Assembly (NCBI GenBank): GCA_021833085.1
Contig: JAKBGL010000101.1
Span: 1 to 5,098, forward strand
DNA length: 5,098 nucleotides
DNA from: Actinomycetes bacterium
GTDB taxonomy: Bacteria > Actinomycetota > Acidimicrobiia > Acidimicrobiales > Acidimicrobiaceae
Direction: 5' to 3'
Under the pieces are notes generated by a model. The model ran no database searches, was not told where the DNA came from, and was given only the letters and a program-made list of their open reading frames with translations. Made by a program: the position numbers and the translations under genes. This document shows positions 1 through 4,357 of this stretch, piece by piece. Positions within the stretch are counted from its first letter, which is position 1; the number at the start of each line of letters is the position of its first letter.

Positions 1-1
1 T

Positions 2-256
2 CTAGGCATCGATTTTCAGAGCTGTTTCGTGGATGAAGTTTACTCCTGCTCGTTTGAGCACAGGTTCTAAAGGTACTTCGATGTCACTAATATCGCGTTC
101 TTTGAAGGGAACCCAAATTAGGGATGGTACATAAAGAAAGTGATCGGTCTTTGAGATAACAGTTACTTCGTGGCTATTGTCATGTAGCCTTCTCTTGGTT
201 TCAAGGGCGCATGTGAGTCCAGCGAAGTTACCTCCTAGGACTAAAATATTAGCCAT
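2..256 (-). CDS. SQR-like FAD-dependent oxidoreductase, N-terminal fragment (stops after 84 aa)
   Basis: The protein begins with a Rossmann dinucleotide-binding strand, ILVLGGNFAGL (residues 4-14, glycines 8, 9 and 13). It continues with HEVTVISKTDHFLYVPSLIWVPF (split here as HEVTVISKTDHF and LYVPSLIWVPF, about residues 29-51), which resembles sulfide:quinone oxidoreductase and type-II NADH dehydrogenase-like flavoproteins. Members of this family are about 400 residues, bind FAD and pass electrons from sulfide (or NADH) to quinone at the membrane. Start: the ATG at 254-256 has GAGGAG at 262-267, 5 nt upstream. Oddity: an in-frame TAG at 2-4 ends the frame after residue 84, long before the redox cysteines and quinone site. 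Skipping one base near 5-8 would read KIDPR, which resembles this family better, so a frameshift is likely. It could be a pseudogene, a sequencing error, or a short relic. The substrate cannot be assigned from this fragment. Confidence 0.75.
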   Translation of the reverse strand: MANILVLGGNFAGLTCALETKRRLHDNSHEVTVISKTDHFLYVPSLIWVPFKERDISDIEVPLEPVLKRAGVNFIHETALKIDA

Positions 257-443
257 TGTATCTCCTCAAGACTTTTGCCCATCAATAACTTTGTCCTAGC
301 GTAGAGTCTGATAAGTTTCATATGCGACAAGTAAGGGAGTAGGTTGTGGCGATGTAGAGCACAAGGTCATCTCTTCGAAGTGTCCTCGTGATCTAGGAAG
401 TGATCTAATCAAAATCTTAACCAGTATCCACAGAACAACCTCG

Positions 444-475
444 CAGAGGAGTCCATATGTGGACTAGAACCTCTG
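444..475. repeat. Bulged inverted repeat (hairpin)
   Basis: CAGAGG-AGTCCA at 444-455 pairs with TGGACT (460-465) and CCTCTG (470-475). The loop is TATG, and AGAA (466-469) bulges on the 3' side, giving 12 base pairs in two 6-bp blocks. Neither strand has a T-run after it, so a classical Rho-independent terminator is not supported. It could be part of a small RNA, a protein-binding dyad or a U-tract-less terminator. The role is unknown. Confidence 0.45.
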
Positions 476-585
476 AGTTTGGGCTCGGCGTTGTCTTTCG
501 GTTTTCAGTCGTGCCTGACTCAGAGTCGGAACGTGAGGGCCTAAGGATTAGGCTTGAACTTTGTGCGTTCGCATCATTGCAGTCT

Positions 586-600
586 ATTGACTTAGTCAAT
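586..600. promoter_or_regulatory. Perfect 15-bp palindrome, possible operator
   Basis: ATTGACT-T-AGTCAAT is a perfect odd palindrome with 7-bp arms. This size and symmetry suit a dimeric helix-turn-helix regulator. TTGACT could also be read as a -35 hexamer on either strand, but no good -10 follows at 16-18 bp. It lies about 330 bp upstream of the SQR-like start and 158 bp from the 3' end of the tRNA, so no target is obvious. A second odd palindrome sharing the TGACT core sits at 517-527. Confidence 0.3.
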
Positions 601-757
601 CGTGACATAACTATTAATTCGAACAGACGCTAGTGGCCTTTCTCGAATGTATCGTTTCCCAAGAGAGCATCGGCAAAGATATTGTGTGTCTCCGGGAGCT
701 AGAACAGATAAGCCTTTAGCAGGCATGTTTGTAAACCTAGATAGCGGTATCCTAAAG

Positions 758-830
758 AGCCGACGGTGGGACTCGAACCCACGACCTGACGATTACAAGT
801 CGCCTGCTCTTCCAGCTGAGCTACGTCGGC
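758..830 (-). tRNA. tRNA-Thr (anticodon UGU)
   Basis: Read on the minus strand, the sequence folds into a full cloverleaf. The acceptor stem is GCCGACG/CGTCGGC with 7 perfect pairs. The D-arm is GCTC/GAGC with an 8-nt loop. The anticodon stem is GGCGA/TCGTC with one G-U pair, and its loop CTTGTAA gives anticodon TGT, reading ACA (threonine). The variable loop has 5 nt, and the T-arm is GTGGG/CCCAC around TTCGAGT. The mature part without the discriminator spans 759-830; position 758 gives a U discriminator. CCA is not encoded, so it must be added after transcription. No other tRNA adjoins it. A candidate -10 (TACAAT on the minus strand, 842-847) lies 11 nt upstream. An open reading frame on the opposite strand is the familiar antisense artefact of tRNA genes and is not a gene. 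Confidence 0.97.
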
Positions 831-841
831 ATGTTTGGATG

Positions 842-847
842 ATTGTA
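842..847 (-). promoter_or_regulatory. Candidate -10 element for tRNA-Thr
   Basis: On the minus strand TACAAT matches the TATAAT consensus at 5 of 6 bases and ends 11 nt before the tRNA 5' end, which would give a leader of about 5 nt. No recognisable -35 lies 16-18 bp upstream; that position falls in the inverted repeat at 864-905. A terminator-like hairpin immediately upstream makes a dedicated tRNA promoter in this short gap plausible, but the call rests on one hexamer. Confidence 0.35.
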
Positions 848-863
848 ATTGCTCGTGCGTAAA

Positions 864-905
864 AAGTGGGTCGAAAGAGAGGCTGATTTCTCTTTCGACC
901 CACTT
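864..905 (-). terminator. Perfect 17-bp hairpin, terminator-like on the minus strand
   Basis: The arms 864-880 and 889-905 (AAGTGGGTCGAAAGAGA and its exact complement) are separated by an 8-nt loop at 881-888. Read on the minus strand the stem runs straight into TTTTT (861-865), as in a Rho-independent terminator. On the plus strand no T-run follows. No gene is visible that it would terminate: to its right on the minus strand there is only intergenic sequence. It may end an uncalled minus-strand RNA, block antisense transcription from the lytR_C side, or insulate the tRNA gene that starts 33 bases further on. Confidence 0.6.
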
Positions 906-1038
906 CGTTCGAGTGTACTTTTATGTCTCATACTCTGCGGGAGAATACAGTCCTTCCTACCTGATGCTCACGGGTGACGTCAATCTCCGACTAAAGGTTT
1001 TCTTCAGTGTAACGTGTTTTAGTTTTAGAAGTATCTAG

Positions 1039-1126
1039 CTGGTAACCAAGGTTTGTGATCCTTGATCGACTCCAGAGACTTCCTTGGTTGAGGTTGAGGG
1101 ACTTGAAGTTAACTTTATTTCAAGTC
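1039..1126. other. Cluster of inverted repeats, possible structured RNA
   Basis: AACCAAGG (1044-1051) is complementary to CCTTGGTT (1082-1089). The same left arm can also pair locally, as CAAGG/CCTTG around an 8-nt loop, nested inside CTGG (1039-1042) and CCAG (1072-1075). Just downstream GACTTGAA (1100-1107) pairs perfectly with TTCAAGTC (1119-1126). Mutually exclusive pairings in a non-coding stretch are typical of regulatory RNAs, but I recognise no named riboswitch or small RNA, and short dyads of this size can arise by chance. Strand and role are unknown. Confidence 0.3.
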
Positions 1127-1445
1127 GACCAAATATGGCAAACAGAGAGTTTCTTACCTCCGACTGTGGGACTGAGTCGCGTTTGCTACGAATTTCTGGA
1201 TATCTCCCACTCATATCTTGTGTTGGTGCTCTACTTGCTTATTCCCCTCAGTAAGATGAAACGCTATCGTTGCCGCATCGGATCTTTTGGCCTAGGGGAT
1301 CGAGAATTATGGAGATCAACTTTATCGTTACGTTCAAGGGTAATTGACGGAACACGGACTGGAAAACCTGACATCATGGGTGACAACTTTATGAAGTCTT
1401 TAATCGACTAAGCTCATCGGTGTCCATAGTTAGGGAGAGTCGTAA

Positions 1446-2069
1446 GTGCGTCGAATCGGCGATGATCTTAAGAAGGTTATAATCTCTCTTTCTCTTCTCC
1501 TTGTTGAGGTTGGGGTTGGTTTCGCTTTCTTTGGCACGCACCTTTTTGCTCAGAGCAGATCTGTTTCGGTGTTGTTTAGAAACACCGGAGCGTCGACTAC
1601 CAAAAGTGCCTCTAAAGTTATAAAAACTCACAAGACAAAGATTTCGATGTCTACTTCTGTTTCTACCACCACCACCACGATCCCTACTACCACCACCACC
1701 ACGATCCCTACTACCACCACCACCACGATCCCTACCACCACCACAGCCGCTCCGACTGTAAACTCAGCCTACGCCAACATAACTGTTCGAGTGGCTAACG
1801 GCACTACGGTTCCGGGACTTGCGGAAAGGATCACGACTTATTTGGGAGGTGTTGGTTTTGACGTTGTATCACCAGTTAATGCAACGACTTCCGTACAGAT
1901 CTCTACCGTTTACTACGCACCCGGGTTTTCTGTATCTGCCCAGTATATTGCATCACGCCTCGGCCTCTCTCTCGACCAAGTAGTGCCTGATGCCAGTGGA
2001 GTTCCGGTCAGCGCACCGCCAGAAGATATAAACGTTGTAGTCGGACCTGATCTCTCTTCGGCACCATGA
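1446..2069 (+). CDS. Membrane-anchored LytR_C domain protein with Thr-rich linker
   Basis: The protein has 207 residues in three parts. A short basic N-terminus (MRR, KK) precedes one hydrophobic segment at about residues 11-35, so it is probably a single-pass protein with the rest outside the cell; no lipobox is seen. A Ser/Thr/Pro linker spans about 69-104 and contains three TTTTTIP-type repeats. The C-terminal domain at about 111-200 (ITVRVANGTTVPGLAERI, then TTYLGGVGFDVV, ending in DINVVVGPD) matches the LytR C-terminal domain seen at the end of LytR-CpsA-Psr proteins and alone on membrane anchors in actinobacteria. The domain's role is not well established, but it is linked to the cell envelope. 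The LCP catalytic domain is absent. Start: GTG at 1446 with GGGAG at 1433-1437. Its stop overlaps the otsB start (ATGA), so the two genes are likely one operon. Confidence 0.85.
   Translation: MRRIGDDLKKVIISLSLLLVEVGVGFAFFGTHLFAQSRSVSVLFRNTGASTTKSASKVIKTHKTKISMSTSVSTTTTTIPTTTTTTIPTTTTTTIPTTTTAAPTVNSAYANITVRVANGTTVPGLAERITTYLGGVGFDVVSPVNATTSVQISTVYYAPGFSVSAQYIASRLGLSLDQVVPDASGVPVSAPPEDINVVVGPDLSSAP
1663..1734 (+). repeat. 24-bp tandem repeat, three perfect copies
   Basis: Three identical 24-bp units start at 1663, 1687 and 1711. Each contains a run of ACC triplets followed by ACGATCCCTA. They encode an 8-residue repeat of six threonines plus Ile-Pro in the linker of the LytR_C protein. Because the unit is a multiple of three, changes in copy number by slippage would lengthen or shorten the linker without breaking the frame. 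Perfect identity between copies suggests recent expansion or ongoing correction. Confidence 0.9.
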
Positions 2070-2875
2070 TGACTCATGTGAACTCGTTCTCGACAAGACA
2101 TTGGCAGAGCCTTGCTGTTCTCACTGATTTTGATGGTACTGTTGCGGATATAGTCACTGATCCTAACGATGCTCGGCCGGTGGAAGAAGCAGTTGAGGGA
2201 TTGCAGCAACTTTCATCCTGTATTGGTTTGGTGGGCATTGTCTCAGGACGACCGTTAGAGTTTCTCAGGCAACGCCTGCCTGAAGATCTATTTAGGTCTG
2301 CGTTAGTTGCGGGCTCCTATGGCGAACAGATAGTGCTGCCTGGTACCGTTGAAATGGTAGTTCCTTCGAGTAGGACTAATGAACGAGTGAGCGGTGCGTC
2401 AGCTTTAGAAGAAGGTTTTTTCTGGGTGAAGGAACGTCTTTTGTTTGAAGGCGTTGAGATAGAGGATAAACCGCACTCCTTTACTATTCACTATCGTAAG
2501 GCTCCCCAAAGACGTAGCCTGATTGAGGAAATGATAGACCAACTTGAAGATGAATTCGGTCTAAAGTCGCTTGCGGCTAAACAGGCGGTGGAATTTTTTG
2601 AAGGTGAGAGACCGTCTAAGGTCTCTCCGGTAAGAAACTTTACCCAGGGCTACGACTTCGCTGTGTATCTCGGAGATGACATCTCTGACATTGAGGTGTT
2701 TGAATACCTTGATATGTCACATAGTGAGCGAGTCGCGTCACTGAAGGTCGCAGTGGCTTCAGATGAAGCGCCTAGAAGTTTGCTGGAACTTGCAGATGTG
2801 GTTCTTGAGTCTCCAGGAAAGGTGGGTAGATGGCTAAAGACCTTCTCTGAGGTTATTTCCTGTCACAACCTCTAG
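2066..2875 (+). CDS. otsB: Trehalose-6-phosphate phosphatase
   Basis: This cytosolic HAD-superfamily enzyme removes the phosphate from trehalose-6-phosphate, the second step of the OtsA/OtsB route. All four HAD motifs are visible in 269 residues, the normal length for the family. Motif I is LTDFDGTVAD, with the nucleophile D21 and acid/base D23. Motif II is VSGRP (S60). The motif III lysine is about K185 (ERPSKVSP). Motif IV is LGDDISDIEVF (D204, D205, D208), close to the family's GDDxTDE form. SYGEQ near residue 84 matches the usual YG element before the cap domain. Start: the ATG at 2066 overlaps the upstream stop as ATGA; a second ATG follows at once (2069). No Shine-Dalgarno precedes either, so translation probably depends on coupling to the LytR_C gene. 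Its last 42 bases overlap the end of convergent otsA. Confidence 0.94.
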   Translation: MMTHVNSFSTRHWQSLAVLTDFDGTVADIVTDPNDARPVEEAVEGLQQLSSCIGLVGIVSGRPLEFLRQRLPEDLFRSALVAGSYGEQIVLPGTVEMVVPSSRTNERVSGASALEEGFFWVKERLLFEGVEIEDKPHSFTIHYRKAPQRRSLIEEMIDQLEDEFGLKSLAAKQAVEFFEGERPSKVSPVRNFTQGYDFAVYLGDDISDIEVFEYLDMSHSERVASLKVAVASDEAPRSLLELADVVLESPGKVGRWLKTFSEVISCHNL

Positions 2876-2878
2876 CCA
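2831..2878. other. Dyad spanning both stop codons of otsB and otsA
   Basis: TGGCTA (2831-2836) pairs with TAGCCA (2873-2878), and inside it GAGGTT (2849-2854) pairs with AACCTC (2867-2872), giving 12 base pairs with a 12-nt bulge on the left side. The outer arms contain the TAG of otsA (2834-2836, minus) and the TAG of otsB (2873-2875, plus). CAGGAAA (2814-2820) and TTTCCTG (2856-2862) offer a competing pairing. No T-run follows on either strand, so termination is only a possibility. Confidence 0.3.
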
Positions 2879-4207
2879 CTGTTGAGGAGTGTTCTTTATG
2901 AGTGCGGATCTGAGGTTTGTTATACTTCCTAGACTGTCTTGTGCTTCGAAAAGGGAACTAAAGAGACTGTCAGCTGTTTGAACTATGTCGAAGGGATTGA
3001 TAGTGGCAACGAAGTCTTTTATATGCTCCGAGATTCCCGTGGTTTGAGAGAGGACGATCCTTCCGTCTCGCTGATTAACTAATGCACCTTCTTGTGCAAC
3101 AAGATTTAATCCGTCTCGGACCGGGTTTACCAGGAGGCAGTTGGAGAGTTGGAGAGCTGCTAATGACCTATCGTAGTTGTCTTCACTAAGTAAGATGATA
3201 GGTCGCCAGGTCTTCGTCCCGTGGGCCTCATTTACAGCGTCGGCGGTTCGCTTGACCTCTTCCGCGTAGTCGCGATATGCTTTGATCGAGTCTCGAGAAG
3301 GATAGCACAGCGCCAGATGGAGAAATTCACCCTTGACCTCAGGGTGCTCTAAAAGTAGTTCATTTACCGACAGAAATCCTCGTACGATATTTTTAGAGAG
3401 TTCCATTCTGTCAACTCGTACTAGCAGCCGCTTTTCGCCGACATCTTGGAGGATTTTGTCCATTTCGAGGAGAACGTTTGATGTCTGTGACGCGGCTTTT
3501 AACGCTTGAGCGTCGGTGGGCAATGGGGCAACAATTAAGTTAGGTTCGTTCTTGAACCCCATGACCTGTAGTGTGCGACGAAAGTTTGCTCTCCACTGAT
3601 CAGCGTGGAAGCCTACTATCTCCGATTCGCATAAGGAACTAAGGATGGCGTGGGCGAAGTTGGAAGGTAAAAGTGAAAACTCTTCGGGCGGAGGGAATGG
3701 AGTATGAAGAAAAAATGTAACTGATATGTCTTTCCTCAATGATCGTAAAAGTTTTGGGACTAATAGAAGGTGGTAGTCGTTCACAAAAACTGTATCTCCG
3801 CTTGACGCCACCTTGGCAAGTGTCTCTGCAAAGCTTTGGTTGTATGAGTAGTAGCCATTGAGATCGAGGAAGAAACTCCGATCAAAGATGGGTGAGTAAG
3901 GGGCATTGAACAGGCCATGGAATACATACCATAACGTCTCATTGGACACCTTGTTGTAAGCGGACTCGTAGGTCTGTGGCTCGACGATTACAGGATGAAG
4001 TTCAATCTTAGGATTTTTCCAAAGTCCCGTTTCGATAGCAGCACGGTCAGCGGCTGATGTTGCTGCAGAGATCCACTTAGAGCTAGTCCCACTTAAGGCT
4101 TGTAGAAGTCCAGAGGCGAGTCCGCCTCCTCCGCGACCTGCACGTAGCTCGCCACTTAGGTAGTTAAAACTTATAGGACCTCTGTTCGAGGCTATCAACA
4201 AGGACAT
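2834..4207 (-). CDS. otsA: Trehalose-6-phosphate synthase (GT20)
   Basis: This cytosolic GT-B retaining glycosyltransferase joins glucose from an NDP-glucose to glucose-6-phosphate, making trehalose-6-phosphate. It has 457 residues, close to the 474 of E. coli OtsA, and the active-site positions are kept: R9 in SNRGP, the GGGGL loop (26-30), Y84 and W93 for glucose-6-phosphate, D144 in VNDYHL, H168 in FFLHTPFP, R267 and K272 in RVDRMELSKN, and D365, N368 and E373 in NPVRDGLNLVAQEG. SKN in place of SKG is the form I associate with actinobacterial enzymes. APLPTDAQ (227-234) departs from the usual PIGID-like block. Start: the ATG at 4205-4207 fits the family N-terminus, but the strong GAGGAGGG (4223-4230) is 15 nt away with no closer in-frame start. 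It reads toward otsB and overlaps it by 42 bp; 146 bases separate it from the chitinase gene upstream. Confidence 0.95.
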   Translation of the reverse strand: MSLLIASNRGPISFNYLSGELRAGRGGGGLASGLLQALSGTSSKWISAATSAADRAAIETGLWKNPKIELHPVIVEPQTYESAYNKVSNETLWYVFHGLFNAPYSPIFDRSFFLDLNGYYSYNQSFAETLAKVASSGDTVFVNDYHLLLVPKLLRSLRKDISVTFFLHTPFPPPEEFSLLPSNFAHAILSSLCESEIVGFHADQWRANFRRTLQVMGFKNEPNLIVAPLPTDAQALKAASQTSNVLLEMDKILQDVGEKRLLVRVDRMELSKNIVRGFLSVNELLLEHPEVKGEFLHLALCYPSRDSIKAYRDYAEEVKRTADAVNEAHGTKTWRPIILLSEDNYDRSLAALQLSNCLLVNPVRDGLNLVAQEGALVNQRDGRIVLSQTTGISEHIKDFVATINPFDIVQTADSLFSSLFEAQDSLGSITNLRSALIKNTPQQWLEVVTGNNLREGL

Positions 4208-4328
4208 AACCGTAAAACTAGTCCCTCCTCTATCGCCTGGATGTCGAATGCCGCTAGGACGTGACGAGAAGTTACCTATGAGTGTTCAAACAAACTACTC
4301 GACACCTTAGCTGAAGAAGATCGAAGAG

Positions 4329-4357
4329 AGTCTTGGCTATCTAAACACCCATGTCAA
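4329..4357 (-). promoter_or_regulatory. Candidate promoter for otsA
   Basis: On the minus strand a perfect TTGACA (4352-4357) is followed after 17 bp by AAGACT (4329-4334), which matches the -10 consensus at only 3 of 6 bases. The -35 contains the TGA stop of the chitinase gene. Transcription from it would give a leader of about 115 nt before otsA. The perfect -35 and ideal spacing support it and the poor -10 weakens it. otsA might instead be read through from the chitinase gene, as no terminator is visible between them. Confidence 0.3.

Larger units (their letters stand above)
257..757. other. Intergenic region with dyads, no supported gene
   Basis: This 501-base stretch lies between the divergently read start of the SQR-like gene and the 3' end of the tRNA gene. 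No reading frame in it has both a ribosome binding site and a protein-like composition. It holds an 8-bp direct repeat GTGATCTA at 388-395 and 400-407 (12-bp period), the palindrome CTTCGAAG at 373-380, a bulged hairpin at 444-475, the odd palindrome GACTCAGAGTC at 517-527, and the odd palindrome ATTGACTTAGTCAAT at 586-600. A promoter for the SQR-like gene should lie here on the minus strand, but no good -35/-10 pair was seen. A terminator for the tRNA was also not seen. Confidence 0.6.
831..1445. other. Intergenic region with structured elements, no supported gene
   Basis: This 615-base stretch lies between the tRNA 5' end and the lytR_C-type gene. The longest open frame (1055-1411, +, GTG start, 118 codons) shows no recognisable domain, no codon-position bias by eye and only AAGG three bases before its start, so I do not call it. 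Contents: a perfect 17-bp inverted repeat at 864-905; the palindrome TGACGTCA at 975-982; several nested hairpins at 1039-1126; and a 13-of-14 match to the tRNA-Thr 3' end at 1160-1173. The promoter of the downstream operon should lie near its right end. TTGACG at 1344-1349 is the best -35-like hexamer, but its -10 partner is poor. Confidence 0.6.

Noticed and set aside
424..432. GTATCCACA, one base from a DnaA box
   Set aside because: It is a single copy with no cluster, no AT-rich stretch and no replication gene nearby, so no origin is supported.
417..608. 63-codon minus-strand frame in the left intergenic region
   Set aside because: No Shine-Dalgarno before the ATG, low-complexity Ser/Thr-rich composition and no family resemblance.
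647..862. 71-codon plus-strand open frame across the tRNA
   Set aside because: Its core (RRWDSNPRPDDYKSPALPAEL) is the well-known translation of the strand opposite a tRNA gene; it is an artefact.
835..1038. 67-codon plus-strand frame next to the tRNA
   Set aside because: It runs through the 17-bp inverted repeat, has no ribosome binding site and no recognisable sequence.
1344..1374. TTGACG with a distant TGACAT as a promoter for the lytR_C-otsB operon
   Set aside because: The spacer is 19 bp and the -10 matches at 3 of 6 bases; too weak to call.
1389..1631. 80-codon minus-strand frame opposite the LytR_C gene
   Set aside because: It is a shadow of a well-supported gene on the plus strand.
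1663..1734. CRISPR-like array
   Set aside because: The repeats are contiguous with no spacers and encode a threonine-rich protein linker.
1913..2209. 98-codon minus-strand frame opposite the LytR_C/otsB junction
   Set aside because: It is a shadow of two supported genes and has no family resemblance.
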